Notes under the pieces: model-generated | What the model saw: only the letters and a program-made list of their open reading frames with translations | Told to the model about the DNA's origin: nothing | Database searches by the model: none | Shown here: piece after piece, positions 1 through 9,115 of the stretch | How the letters are laid out: every line of letters starts with the position of its first letter | How positions within the stretch are numbered: position 1 is the stretch's first letter | Position numbers and translations under genes: made by a program | NCBI GenBank assembly: GCA_023437225.1 | Contig: JAEZGS010000011.1 | Location: 310,001 to 374,000 of the forward strand | DNA: 64,000 bases | Direction of reading: 5' to 3' | Origin: Bacteroidota bacterium | GTDB lineage: Bacteria > Bacteroidota > Bacteroidia > Chitinophagales > Chitinophagaceae

Positions 1-320
1 TTGAAGTAGATCTTAAGTGGCACGAGTGTATAACCCTGTTCTTTCAACTTATTTTCCAGCTTGCGCAATTCCCGGCGTTGCAATAATAATTTGCGATCAC
101 GCAACGGATCGTGATTGTTTACGTTACCATGTGAATACTCCGCAATATGAAGGCTTTTGATATATAATTCGCCCTTGTTAAAAAGACAATAGCTGTCATT
201 GAAGCTTGCCTTTCCTGCCCGAAGCGATTTTACTTCCGTTCCATGCAATACCATTCCTGCATCATAGGTGTCTTCTATGAAATAATCATGAAATGCCGAT
301 CTGTTCCTGATTTCAGCCAT
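1..320 (-). CDS. smpB: SsrA-binding protein SmpB (3' end cut by window edge)
   Basis: SmpB binds tmRNA and delivers it to stalled ribosomes for trans-translation. About 106 N-terminal residues are visible, beginning MAEIRNRSAFHDYFIEDTY and continuing through the typical core (AGMVLHGTEVKSLRAGKAS, then YIKSLHIAEYSHGNVNNHDP and RDRKLLLQRREL). The family is normally about 150 residues, so the basic C-terminal tail lies outside the window. The ATG at 320 is preceded by a hairpin terminator that ends the upstream accD transcript, so smpB probably uses its own promoter or terminator read-through. The family match is clear; the gene is partial only because of the window boundary. Confidence 0.93.
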   Translation of the reverse strand, partial: MAEIRNRSAFHDYFIEDTYDAGMVLHGTEVKSLRAGKASFNDSYCLFNKGELYIKSLHIAEYSHGNVNNHDPLRDRKLLLQRRELRKLENKLKEQGYTLVPLKIYF

Positions 321-327
321 AATAAAA

Positions 328-349
328 AAGGAGGTAAAAATACCTCCTT
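328..349 (-). terminator. Rho-independent terminator after accD
   Basis: On the minus strand a perfect 9-bp stem (AAGGAGGTA / TACCTCCTT) with a 4-nt loop is followed by a T-rich tract (TTTTTTATT). It sits 16 nt after the accD stop and just before the smpB ATG. The left arm is also a perfect anti-Shine-Dalgarno complement, but at 23 nt from the smpB ATG it is too far away to act as a normal ribosome site. Confidence 0.75.
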
Positions 350-365
350 CCAACTATAAGTCAAA

Positions 366-1277
366 CTAGTTTTTGAACAGGTGCAGCACGGTTGCGAGCT
401 TTTCGCGCAATTCTTTTCTATTAACGATAAAATCAAGAAAGCCATGTTCAAGCAGGAATTCACTTCTTTGAAATCCTGGTGGAAGATCTTTTTTGATGGT
501 CTCTTTTATTACGCGGGGACCTGCAAATCCGATCAATGCGCCAGGTTCTGCGATGTTAAGATCGCCCAACATTCCGAAGGATGCCGATATGCCACCAAAT
601 GAAGGATCGGTGAGGAAAGAGATGTAAGGTATTCGTGCATCAGTTAGCTGGGATAGTTTACCCGATACTTTGGCAAGCTGCATCAGCGAAAATGCACTTT
701 CCATCATCCTTGCGCCACCTGATTTGCAAATGATCATCAACGGAGCATTGGTCTTTATGCAATGATCAACGGCCCTTGAGATCCGTTCCCCCATCACACT
801 TCCCAGCGAGCCGCCAATAAATTCAAAATCCATACAGGCGATCACGAGGTCCATGTCTTTAAGCTTACCGCTGGCAACACGAATTGAGTCTGTAAGATCC
901 GTCTTCTGCCATGTTTCTTTAAGTCGCTTTTCATACGATTTAAGATCGGTGAACTGAAGAAAATCCTTGGAGCGGATCTCTTCAAACATGATGGTATATT
1001 CGTTCTCGTTGAAGATGATATCAAAATACTCGGAACTGCCTATCCGGTGATGGTAATTGCATTTCGGGCAAACAAATAACTGTTCACGCAGTTCGGTGAC
1101 CGTACATATGTAACCACATTCAGGGCACTTACTCCAAAGGCCTTCCGGAGTTTCTTTCTTTTCGGCAGTGCTGGTGAGAATTCCTTTCTTGATCCTTTTA
1201 AACCAGCTCGATTTCGTTTCTTCTGACTGACCCTCTTCCCCGGCGAGGTTTGCCTCAAAATCCTCGTCTTGTCTCAT
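366..1277 (-). CDS. accD: Acetyl-CoA carboxylase carboxyltransferase subunit beta
   Basis: AccD, with AccA, transfers the carboxyl group from carboxybiotin to acetyl-CoA to make malonyl-CoA, the first step of fatty acid synthesis, in the cytosol. The 303-residue protein has the characteristic N-terminal zinc ribbon (Cys51, Cys54, Cys70, Cys73, spacing C-X2-C-X15-C-X2-C) followed by the crotonase-like carboxyltransferase domain, including GGSLGSVMGERISRA and CKSGGARMMESAFSLMQ-type motifs. Length is normal. The ATG at 1277 follows a TATCTTAG box (1295-1302, minus strand) that resembles the phylum's -7 element with one mismatch. The gene is divergent from sdhC, and a hairpin terminator follows it. 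Confidence 0.96.
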   Translation of the reverse strand: MRQDEDFEANLAGEEGQSEETKSSWFKRIKKGILTSTAEKKETPEGLWSKCPECGYICTVTELREQLFVCPKCNYHHRIGSSEYFDIIFNENEYTIMFEEIRSKDFLQFTDLKSYEKRLKETWQKTDLTDSIRVASGKLKDMDLVIACMDFEFIGGSLGSVMGERISRAVDHCIKTNAPLMIICKSGGARMMESAFSLMQLAKVSGKLSQLTDARIPYISFLTDPSFGGISASFGMLGDLNIAEPGALIGFAGPRVIKETIKKDLPPGFQRSEFLLEHGFLDFIVNRKELREKLATVLHLFKN

Positions 1278-1474
1278 TCAGTAATATTTAGCGGCTAAGA
1301 TAGGTAACAATTGGAAAAACGGAAACTGAAATGCCGAACATGGTTGAATCGTTGTCCCTAGCGCAAATACACCTTACAGGTTTACATATACAACGCTCCC
1401 TACATTAGCGTATAACTTGATGCAATCATCATTAAAAAAAGCTTTTTCGGACACTTAATTCAGCCCTGCTACAC

Positions 1475-1482
1475 TATTTTTG
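1475..1482 (+). promoter_or_regulatory. -7 promoter box of the sdhCAB operon
   Basis: TATTTTTG matches the Bacteroidota sigma-A -7 consensus TAnnTTTG and lies 35 nt before the sdhC ATG. No clear -33 TTG is present at the usual distance. An A/T palindrome (AAAAAAAGCTTTTT) lies about 35 nt upstream. Confidence 0.55.
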
Positions 1483-1517
1483 CGCTTATACAGCATTCCT
1501 CAGATAAACTCTAACTA

Positions 1518-2195
1518 ATGAATTGGTCAGCAATTTTTTCGTCTTCGGTGGGAAAGAAATTCATAATGGCGGTTACTGGTGTTTTTCTTATTGTATTCCT
1601 GGTTGTGCATGTGGGATTGAACGCTTGCATCTTTGCAAATGATAATGGTGAGATGTTTAATAAGGCCGCGCATTTCATGGGTTCACACTGGCTCATTAGA
1701 TTGACAGAGATCGTTCTCTTTGTTGGAATCATTGCTCACGCGGTGCAGGCGTATGTACTGGAAGCACAGAATCGTTCCAAAAGAAAAGCGGGCTACCAGG
1801 TTGCACTCGGTGAACGAGGCAGTAAATGGTACAGTCGATCCATGGGTTTGCTTGGTACATTCCTTCTTTTATTTTTGATCATGCACCTTGCACATTTCTG
1901 GGTGCCTGCACGTATTACAGGAGTGCCTAATGAAACAGCAGACGGACATCACGATATGTATTCGCTGATGCTTACCACATTTTCAAACCCCGTAGTAGTT
2001 GTGTTGTATGTTATCGGATGTATCTCCCTGGCATATCATCTTATTCATGGGTTTCAAAGCGCATTCAGAACGCTCGGTGTTTATAACAATCGTTACATCG
2101 CTTTGATCGACTGGGCAGGTAAGGCCTTCAGCATTCTTGTTCCATTGATCTTTGCAGCAATGCCCTTATCGATCTACTTCGGATGGCTCAAATAG
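1518..2195 (+). CDS. sdhC: Succinate dehydrogenase cytochrome b subunit
   Basis: This is the membrane anchor of succinate:quinone oxidoreductase (complex II), which carries haem b and the quinone site. The 225-residue protein has five hydrophobic segments and several membrane histidines (for example in VVHVGLNACIF, GIIAHAVQAY, LIMHLAHFW and AYHLIHGFQSAF), the pattern of type-B enzymes in which one subunit with two haems replaces separate SdhC and SdhD. The start ATG at 1518 fits the hydrophobic first segment beginning at about residue 15. sdhA follows after 51 nt and sdhB after that, the standard sdhCAB order. Confidence 0.93.
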   Translation: MNWSAIFSSSVGKKFIMAVTGVFLIVFLVVHVGLNACIFANDNGEMFNKAAHFMGSHWLIRLTEIVLFVGIIAHAVQAYVLEAQNRSKRKAGYQVALGERGSKWYSRSMGLLGTFLLLFLIMHLAHFWVPARITGVPNETADGHHDMYSLMLTTFSNPVVVVLYVIGCISLAYHLIHGFQSAFRTLGVYNNRYIALIDWAGKAFSILVPLIFAAMPLSIYFGWLK

Positions 2196-2246
2196 TCATT
2201 AGCACATCAGACTCGTATCAACATTACTCAAATCGTAATTTATAAT

Positions 2247-4220
2247 ATGCTCAATTCAAAAATTCCGGCAGGGCCAATCGATCAGAAATGGAACGATTAT
2301 AAAGGGCATGTGAAACTGGTGAACCCGGCCAATAAGCGTAAACTCGAGATCATTGTTATTGGCACCGGACTGGCTGGTGCATCTGCTGCTGCTGCTCTTG
2401 GAGAGCTTGGATATAAAGTGAAGGCATTTTGTTTCCAGGATAGTCCACGCCGCGCTCACTCAATCGCAGCCCAGGGTGGTATCAATGCCGCTAAGAATTA
2501 TCAAAACGATGGCGACAGTGTTTTCCGTTTATTTTATGACACTGTGAAAGGTGGTGATTACCGTGCGCGCGAAGCGAACGTGCACCGGCTCTCTGAAGTT
2601 AGTGCAAACATCATTGATCAGTGTGTTGCTCAGGGTGTGCCTTTCGCGCGTGAATACGGCGGATTGCTAAGCAACCGTTCATTCGGTGGAACACAGGTAC
2701 AACGTACTTTCTATGCTGCCGGCCAGACAGGCCAGCAATTATTGATAGGCGCATACCAGGCGCTTGAACGCCAGGTTGCATTGGGTAATGTGGACATGTA
2801 TTCTCGTCACGAGATGCTTGATATTGTTAAGATCGATGGTAAGGCACGTGGTGTAATTGTTCGCGACTTAATTAGTGGTGAACTGGAGCGTCATTTTGGA
2901 CACGCGGTGCTATTGTGCAGTGGCGGTTACGGTAATGTATTTTATCTGTCTACAAATGCGATGGGTAGTAATGTAACGGCGATATGGAAAGCGCATTTAA
3001 AAGGTGCATACTTCGGTAACCCATGCTTTACACAAATTCACCCTACATGCATCCCCGTTAGTGGCGATCACCAAAGCAAGCTGACATTGATGTCAGAATC
3101 ATTGCGTAATGATGGACGTATATGGGTTCCAAAAAAACAAAACGATACACGTAAGGCTTCCGATATTCCTGAAGAGGAGAGAGACTATTATCTCGAAAGA
3201 AGATATCCGGCCTTTGGTAACCTGGTGCCACGCGATGTGGCATCGAGGGCTGCAAAAGAACGTTGTGATGCAGGTCATGGCGTTGGTACTTCACGGCAGG
3301 CAGTATTTCTTGATTTTGCAGCAGCGATTCAGCGATATGGCCGCGGAGAAGCAAACAAGCAGGGCCTTGTAAATGCAGATGCTGCTACTATTACAAAGCT
3401 GGGAAGAGAAGTAGTAAAAGAAAAATATGGTAACCTTTTCGACATGTATGCGAAGATTACCGGTGAAGATCCTTATGAAACACCAATGCGTATTTACCCT
3501 GCAGTGCACTACACAATGGGAGGTCTTTGGGTTGACTACGAACTGATGACTACAGTACCAGGTTTGTATTGTCTCGGTGAAGCAAACTTTTCTGATCACG
3601 GAGCAAACCGTCTTGGTGCATCCGCATTGATGCAGGGTCTTGCTGATGGTTATTTCGTTATACCGTATACACTGGGCAATTACCTGGCAGACGATATCAA
3701 AACCGCATCCATACCAACAGACCATCCGGCCTTCGTTGAAGCTGAAAAGGAAGTACGCGGAAGAATTGAACGTTTGATGAGTATCAAGGGTAAACAATCT
3801 GTAGAGAGTTTCCACAAACGCCTTGGCAAGATCATGTGGGATAAATGCGGGATGGCGCGTAACGAACAGGGACTGAAAGAAGCTATTGAAGAGATTCGCC
3901 AGCTTCGAAAAGAGTTCTGGTCAGATCTGCGCATTCCAGGTAACATCAATGAAATGAATACTGAACTCGACAAAGCAAACAGGGTTGCGGATTTCATGGA
4001 ACTGGGAGAACTGATGTGCATGGATGCTTTGAACAGGAAAGAAAGCTGCGGCGGTCACTTCCGCGAGGAAATGCAAACGGAAGAAGGTGAAGCATTGAGA
4101 AATGATGAAGAGTTCTCTTATGTTTCAGCATGGCAGTTCACTGGAAACGATAGTTGGACGTTACATAAAGAGCCTCTCACTTTCGAAGTTGCGAAACCAT
4201 CACAAAGAAGCTATAAATAA
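2247..4220 (+). CDS. sdhA: Succinate dehydrogenase flavoprotein subunit
   Basis: SdhA oxidises succinate to fumarate using covalently bound FAD at the cytoplasmic face of complex II. The protein has 657 residues. The dinucleotide fold GTGLAG is at residues 39-44; His71, in HSIAAQGGINA, is the expected FAD-linking histidine. Later motifs include a substrate-site HPTCIP and the capping-domain segment YTMGGLWVDYELMT, and the C-terminal helical domain ends with the conserved ESCGGHFREE and FEVAKPSQRSYK. Length and sequence are of the type-B group found in Bacteroidota and Epsilonproteobacteria. It sits between sdhC and sdhB with short gaps. Confidence 0.97.
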   Translation: MLNSKIPAGPIDQKWNDYKGHVKLVNPANKRKLEIIVIGTGLAGASAAAALGELGYKVKAFCFQDSPRRAHSIAAQGGINAAKNYQNDGDSVFRLFYDTVKGGDYRAREANVHRLSEVSANIIDQCVAQGVPFAREYGGLLSNRSFGGTQVQRTFYAAGQTGQQLLIGAYQALERQVALGNVDMYSRHEMLDIVKIDGKARGVIVRDLISGELERHFGHAVLLCSGGYGNVFYLSTNAMGSNVTAIWKAHLKGAYFGNPCFTQIHPTCIPVSGDHQSKLTLMSESLRNDGRIWVPKKQNDTRKASDIPEEERDYYLERRYPAFGNLVPRDVASRAAKERCDAGHGVGTSRQAVFLDFAAAIQRYGRGEANKQGLVNADAATITKLGREVVKEKYGNLFDMYAKITGEDPYETPMRIYPAVHYTMGGLWVDYELMTTVPGLYCLGEANFSDHGANRLGASALMQGLADGYFVIPYTLGNYLADDIKTASIPTDHPAFVEAEKEVRGRIERLMSIKGKQSVESFHKRLGKIMWDKCGMARNEQGLKEAIEEIRQLRKEFWSDLRIPGNINEMNTELDKANRVADFMELGELMCMDALNRKESCGGHFREEMQTEEGEALRNDEEFSYVSAWQFTGNDSWTLHKEPLTFEVAKPSQRSYK

Positions 4221-4232
4221 ACAAATTAGAAT

Positions 4233-5003
4233 ATGGAACATAAAGAGATCTCCCTCAACCTTAAAGTGTGGAAGCAAAAGAGCGCCGCGGACAAGGGGCA
4301 ATTTGTAACCTATAAGGTTGAGAATATTTCTACGGAAATGTCTTTCCTTGAAATGTTTGATGTACTAAACGAAAAGCTGATTGGTGAGGGCGACGAACCA
4401 ATCACATTTGATCACGATTGCCGCGAAGGAATCTGCGGTGCATGTTCAATGCATATCAATGGACGGCCTCACGGACCGTGGCATGCAACAACCACCTGCC
4501 AGTTACACATGCGCGCATTTGAAGACGGTGAAACAGTTGTGGTTGAACCATGGAGGGCAAATGGTTTTCCGGTGATCAAAGATCTTATGGTGGACCGTAC
4601 TGCTTTGGATCGCATTATACAGGCTGGTGGATATGTTTCAGTAAACACTGGTAATGCGGTTGATGCCAACGCTATACCTGTTGAAAAAGACAAAGCTGAT
4701 GCATCATTTGCGGCTGCCTCCTGCATTGGATGTGGTGCATGTGTTGCAGCCTGTAAGAACAGCTCTGCAATGTTGTTTACAGCAGCTAAAGTTGGCCACC
4801 TGGCTTTGTTACCACAAGGCTCGCCTGAAAGAAAAAATCGTGTGTTGAACATGGTAGCTCAGATGGATAAGGAAGGATTTGGATCATGCACATTCACTGG
4901 TGCGTGTGAAGCAGTTTGTCCAAAAGAAATTCCAATTACAAGTATTTCGCGACTGAACAATGAATACATGAAAGCCGCGCTTACATTGGATATTCAACCG
5001 TAA
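4233..5003 (+). CDS. sdhB: Succinate dehydrogenase iron-sulfur subunit
   Basis: SdhB passes electrons from FAD to the membrane subunit through three iron-sulfur clusters. The 256-residue protein shows the plant-type [2Fe-2S] motif CREGICGAC at residues 63-71, the CIGCGACVAAC motif near residues 164-174 for the [4Fe-4S] cluster, and CTFTGACEAVCPKEIP for the [3Fe-4S]/[4Fe-4S] region. It begins 13 nt after sdhA and ends the operon; a strong hairpin terminator follows 20 nt downstream. Confidence 0.96.
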   Translation: MEHKEISLNLKVWKQKSAADKGQFVTYKVENISTEMSFLEMFDVLNEKLIGEGDEPITFDHDCREGICGACSMHINGRPHGPWHATTTCQLHMRAFEDGETVVVEPWRANGFPVIKDLMVDRTALDRIIQAGGYVSVNTGNAVDANAIPVEKDKADASFAAASCIGCGACVAACKNSSAMLFTAAKVGHLALLPQGSPERKNRVLNMVAQMDKEGFGSCTFTGACEAVCPKEIPITSISRLNNEYMKAALTLDIQP

Positions 5004-5023
5004 AAGCATAGTTGCCTATATGT

Positions 5024-5054
5024 AAAGCACAGGAACTTATCCTGTGCTTTTTTT
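5024..5054 (+). terminator. Rho-independent terminator of sdhCAB
   Basis: A perfect 11-bp stem (AAAGCACAGGA / TCCTGTGCTTT) with a 5-nt loop is followed by a run of T residues ending at 5054. Confidence 0.88.
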
Positions 5055-5143
5055 ATTGAAACTTTCATTCGGCTTTACTGCTTTCAACATTCTGAATTCC
5101 GCATTCTGAAATTCGTATATTGAAGAGTTAAATTATAATACAC

Positions 5144-7285
5144 ATGCGTTTCAATTTTTATCCCCTAATAGCAATGTCAATTATTGTTGGATGCTCACAA
5201 TCCGGAAACATTGGTTCTGCGCCGTCATGGCCACAAGACGTTCAACCTCCGAAGGCAGAAAAAATAGCGAAGACTTTTTCCGAGCATGGAAGAACAAGGG
5301 CCGATGACTATTACTGGCTGAACGATCGTGAGAATAATAAAGTCATTGAATATCTGAAAGCTGAGAATGCATACGCAGATACCATGCTCTCGGCAACAAA
5401 ACCGTTACAGGAAAAGTTGTTCAATGAAATGAAGGGACGTATCAAAGAGAAAGATGAGTCGGTACCATATAAGGACAATGGTTACTGGTACATATCAAAG
5501 TTCGAAGAGGGAAGTCAGTATCCAATTTTTTCACGAAGGAAAGAATTGCTTACAGCGCCGGAAGAAATATTGATGGACCAAAATAAAATGGCACAGGGAA
5601 AGACGTACTTCAATGTTGCAAATTTTGAGATAACGGAAGACAACAAAGTCATGGCTTATAGTGTGGATACTGTCAGCCGACGCCTTTATAAGATCCGTTT
5701 CAAAGACCTTACAACTAACAAGGATTATCCTGAAGAATTGACAAATGCAGAGGGAGGATCGTTTACATGGGCAAACGATAACAAAACATTGTTCTACATA
5801 AAAAAGGATATCAAAACGTTACTTGGCTACCAGGTATACAGGCATGTATTGGGAACCGATCCTCAGAACGATGTTTTGATCTATGAAGAAAAAGACAACA
5901 CCCGATCTATTGGTGTCACTAAAAGTCGCAGTGACAAATACATATTCATCATATCGGAGCTTCATGCGTTAAGCAGTGAATACAGATTTGTTGATGCGTC
6001 GAATCCATCAGGTGAATTCAAAATATTTCATCCGAGAGAAGAAGCATTGCAGTATTCAGTGGAACATGCGGATGACAAGTTTTACATCCGCACAGACCTG
6101 AACGCGCCTAACTTCAAATTGATGACTTCCGATGAAGCGAATACATCGAAAGACAACTGGAAGGAACTTATACCACATCGTAATGAAGTGTTGGTAACCG
6201 GTTTCACGGTATTCAAAGATCACCTGGTTTTACAGGAAGTAAAAAATGCCATCAACCAGATTCGCGTTCGCAAGTTTTCATCGGGGCAGGACTATAATCT
6301 TGAATTTGATGAACAGGTGTATACTTCATTTATCAACAACAATCCAGAATACAACACGAACATGTTGCGGATCGGCTATTCATCACTGACCACGCCATTC
6401 TCTGTGATCGATGTAAACATGGATACAAAAGAAAAGGAACTCAAAAAGCAGACGGAGGTAATTGGTTACAATAAGGATCAATACCAAACGGAGCGGATAT
6501 GGGCGATTGCGCGGGATGGAGTACGTGTACCCATGTCCATGGTGTATAGGAAAGGAATGGAAAAAAATGGCAACAACCCGCTTTTGCTTTATGGTTATGG
6601 GTCCTATGGCTACAGTTCCAGTCCTAACTTCAATTCAACGACAGTCAGCCTTCTTGACCGTGGATTTATTTTCGTTATGGCACACATCCGTGGTGGACAG
6701 GAAATGGGCCGCCAGTGGTACGACAACGGAAAAATGCAGTTCAAGAAAAATACTTTCCAGGATTTCATTGATTGTGCCGAATTCCTCATTAAAGAGAAGT
6801 ATACATCGCCTCAACATCTTTATGCAAATGGTGGAAGCGCCGGTGGACTGCTGATGGGCGCGGTGGTAAATATGCGACCCGAGCTCTGGAATGGGGTTAT
6901 TGCTGACGTGCCGTTTGTGGACGTGATCACCACCATGTCCGATGCTACAATTCCGCTGACAACCGGCGAGTACAAAGAATGGGGTAATCCTGCCAATAAA
7001 GAAGAGTATGAGTACATGTTATCTTACTCGCCGTATGATAACGTAGAAAAGAAAGAATATCCCAATATGTTGGTGACAACGGGACTTCACGATTCGCAGG
7101 TTCAATATTTTGAACCCGCCAAATGGGTGGCAAAGCTGCGCGAGTTGAAGACAGGCAACAATATTTTACTCTTGAGAACCAATATGGAGGCAGGTCATGG
7201 CGGTGCTTCTGGCCGGTTCAACTACCTGAAACAAAGAGCTGAAAACTATGCATTCCTATTGGCTTTGGAAGGAATAACAAACTAA
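5144..7285 (+). CDS. S9 family prolyl oligopeptidase / oligopeptidase B-like lipoprotein
   Basis: A 713-residue serine peptidase of family S9A, expected to cleave short peptides in the periplasm. The N-terminus is a lipoprotein signal (MRFNFYPLIAMSIIVGC, probable acylated Cys17). A beta-propeller domain follows (about residues 70-420), then the alpha/beta-hydrolase domain. The catalytic triad is readable as Ser565 (GGSAGG), Asp650 (GLHDSQVQY) and His685 (EAGHGG). The segment RGGQEMGRQWYDNGK is typical of oligopeptidase B, but basic-residue specificity cannot be proved from sequence. The gene appears monocistronic, and a repeat-rich hairpin follows its stop. Confidence 0.9.
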   Translation: MRFNFYPLIAMSIIVGCSQSGNIGSAPSWPQDVQPPKAEKIAKTFSEHGRTRADDYYWLNDRENNKVIEYLKAENAYADTMLSATKPLQEKLFNEMKGRIKEKDESVPYKDNGYWYISKFEEGSQYPIFSRRKELLTAPEEILMDQNKMAQGKTYFNVANFEITEDNKVMAYSVDTVSRRLYKIRFKDLTTNKDYPEELTNAEGGSFTWANDNKTLFYIKKDIKTLLGYQVYRHVLGTDPQNDVLIYEEKDNTRSIGVTKSRSDKYIFIISELHALSSEYRFVDASNPSGEFKIFHPREEALQYSVEHADDKFYIRTDLNAPNFKLMTSDEANTSKDNWKELIPHRNEVLVTGFTVFKDHLVLQEVKNAINQIRVRKFSSGQDYNLEFDEQVYTSFINNNPEYNTNMLRIGYSSLTTPFSVIDVNMDTKEKELKKQTEVIGYNKDQYQTERIWAIARDGVRVPMSMVYRKGMEKNGNNPLLLYGYGSYGYSSSPNFNSTTVSLLDRGFIFVMAHIRGGQEMGRQWYDNGKMQFKKNTFQDFIDCAEFLIKEKYTSPQHLYANGGSAGGLLMGAVVNMRPELWNGVIADVPFVDVITTMSDATIPLTTGEYKEWGNPANKEEYEYMLSYSPYDNVEKKEYPNMLVTTGLHDSQVQYFEPAKWVAKLRELKTGNNILLLRTNMEAGHGGASGRFNYLKQRAENYAFLLALEGITN

Positions 7286-7294
7286 TCAGACAAC

Positions 7295-7347
7295 CGAAGA
7301 ATCGGAGAATTGGAGAAACAGAGAATCGGATAGATTACTGTTTCTCC
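7295..7347 (+). repeat. Short octamer array forming a terminator-like hairpin
   Basis: Five consecutive 8-bp units of GGAGAAT/GGAGAAA type (7295-7334) are followed by the inverse word CTGTTTCTCC. GGAGAAACAG (7312-7321) pairs perfectly over 10 bp with CTGTTTCTCC (7338-7347), and a T-rich stretch (GTTTTTATTTT) follows, so the array can act as a terminator of the peptidase gene. The same words make up the arrays near 15.0, 32.1 and 35.2 kb. Confidence 0.7.
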
Positions 7348-7432
7348 GTTTTTATTTTCCATTGTCGGTTTTCTGTTCATTTTCATTCTTCATCGATTAC
7401 CGACTTCCAGCTACCGATTACCAAATTAGGCT

Positions 7433-7440
7433 TACCTTTG
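7433..7440 (+). promoter_or_regulatory. -7 promoter box of the ABC-F gene
   Basis: TACCTTTG matches TAnnTTTG and is followed by GCG, 22 nt before the ATG at 7463. No convincing -33 box is visible. Confidence 0.55.
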
Positions 7441-7462
7441 CGCCTCAAAAAACGGGATAGTA

Positions 7463-9070
7463 ATGATAACTGTGAACAATGTCACCCTTTCTTTCGGAAA
7501 ACGGGTTTTGTTTGATGAAGTGAACCTGACGTTCAGTAAGGGTAACTGTTATGGTGTAATCGGTGCAAACGGAGCGGGTAAATCGACTTTCCTCAAAATA
7601 CTATCTGGCGAGATAGATCCAACAAGGGGTAATGTACAGATATCCCCGGGTGAACGCATGGCGGTTCTTAAACAGAACCAGTTTGAATTTGACGAAATCA
7701 CTGTCTTAAATACCGTGCTCATGGGCCACAAAAAAATGTGGGACGTAATGCACGAACGCGACGCTATTTATGCAAAGGCTGATTTTACCGAAGAAGACGG
7801 GATGCGTGCCGGAGAACTCGAAGCTGAATTTGGTGAAATGGGTGGGTATACTGCCGAAAGTGATGCGGGTAGCCTTTTAAGCGAACTGGGCGTGCCGGAA
7901 TCCGTTCACAGCTCCTTGATGAAAGACCTGAACGGTGCCCTCAAAGTGAGAGTGTTGCTTGCCCAGGCTCTTTTTGGAAATCCCGACATTCTTATTCTTG
8001 ACGAGCCTACCAACAACCTCGACGTTCAAACCATTTCATGGCTTGAAAATTTCCTGGCAGAATACGAGAACATTGTGATCGTTGTATCGCACGACCGTCA
8101 CTTCCTCGATGCGATCTGTACCCATGTGGCAGATGTTGACCGGCAGAAGATTAAGATCTACACCGGTAACTATACTTTCTGGTATGAATCAAGTCAGTTG
8201 GCGGCGCGTCAATTAACAGATAAGAATAAAAAAATGGAGGAGAAGCGAAAAGATCTTCTCGACTTCATTGCCCGATTTAGTGCAAACGCATCAAAATCGA
8301 AACAGGCTACTTCACGCAAGAAGGCCCTTGAGAAACTTGTCATTGAAGACATTACCCCTTCTAATCGGAAATATCCAGGTATCGTATTCAAACAACTTCG
8401 CGAAGTAGGTAATCAAATCCTGAACGTAGAGAATTTAAGCAAGAGCATCGATGGAAGGCCTTTGTTTGCTAACGTGAATTTCACCGTAAATAAGGGCGAT
8501 AAGATTGCCATCGTTGCAGACGACCAGCTTGCGATCACCGCTTTCTATGAGATCATCAACGAAAAGGTCAGGCCTGATACCGGTAAATACGAATGGGGTA
8601 CAACAGTTACCAAAGCATATCTACCGAACGACAACGCTGAATATTTCACCCAGGATCTTCCTCTAATGGATTGGTTGAGGCAGTTTGTGCCAGCCCATGT
8701 GACCGATGCGGATGAGCCGTTCCTTCGTGGCTTTCTTGGGAAAATGCTTTTTAGTGGGGATGAGATCCAAAAGAAAACATCCGTTCTCTCTGGTGGCGAG
8801 AAAGTACGTTGTATGATCAGTCGCATGATGCTACAGGATCCCAACGTTGTGATATTGGATGAGCCTACCAACCACCTCGATCTTGAGTCGATACAGGCGT
8901 TCAACGAAAGCATGGAAAACTTCAAAGGCATCGTATTGATCAGTTCACATGACCACACTTTCCTGCAAACTGTTGCGAACCGAATCATAGAGCTTACTCC
9001 AACCGGAGCTAACGACAAGCTGATGACCTTCGATGAATACCTTGAAGAAAAAAGCCGTGTTGCTGTATAG
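7463..9070 (+). CDS. ABC-F family ATPase, YbiT-like, with one degenerate ATP site
   Basis: ABC-F proteins carry two ATPase domains on one chain and no membrane part, and act on ribosomes. This 535-residue protein has a canonical first Walker A (GANGAGKST, residues 34-42), first Walker B (LDEPTNN) and second Walker B (LDEPTNH). The first signature is LNGALK (156-161) instead of LSGGxK, and the second Walker A is degenerate (residues 352-360: Ala-Asp-Asp-Gln-Leu-Ala-Ile-Thr-Ala), with Ile in place of the catalytic lysine. The second signature LSGGEK (442 onward) is intact. A lysine-rich linker lies between the domains (about 250-290). The degenerate second Walker A recalls a subgroup known in Firmicutes and Bacteroidota. 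Translation factor versus resistance role cannot be decided from sequence; nothing nearby suggests resistance. Confidence 0.88.
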   Translation: MITVNNVTLSFGKRVLFDEVNLTFSKGNCYGVIGANGAGKSTFLKILSGEIDPTRGNVQISPGERMAVLKQNQFEFDEITVLNTVLMGHKKMWDVMHERDAIYAKADFTEEDGMRAGELEAEFGEMGGYTAESDAGSLLSELGVPESVHSSLMKDLNGALKVRVLLAQALFGNPDILILDEPTNNLDVQTISWLENFLAEYENIVIVVSHDRHFLDAICTHVADVDRQKIKIYTGNYTFWYESSQLAARQLTDKNKKMEEKRKDLLDFIARFSANASKSKQATSRKKALEKLVIEDITPSNRKYPGIVFKQLREVGNQILNVENLSKSIDGRPLFANVNFTVNKGDKIAIVADDQLAITAFYEIINEKVRPDTGKYEWGTTVTKAYLPNDNAEYFTQDLPLMDWLRQFVPAHVTDADEPFLRGFLGKMLFSGDEIQKKTSVLSGGEKVRCMISRMMLQDPNVVILDEPTNHLDLESIQAFNESMENFKGIVLISSHDHTFLQTVANRIIELTPTGANDKLMTFDEYLEEKSRVAV

Positions 9071-9115
9071 TTGCCCGATGGTTTTCCGTTATAGGCTTGA
9101 ATTATAGCTATACAA

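Noticed and set aside
1433..1446. AAAAAAAGCTTTTT palindrome upstream of sdhC
   Set aside because: Too short and AT-rich for a terminator, and upstream of the promoter; probably chance.
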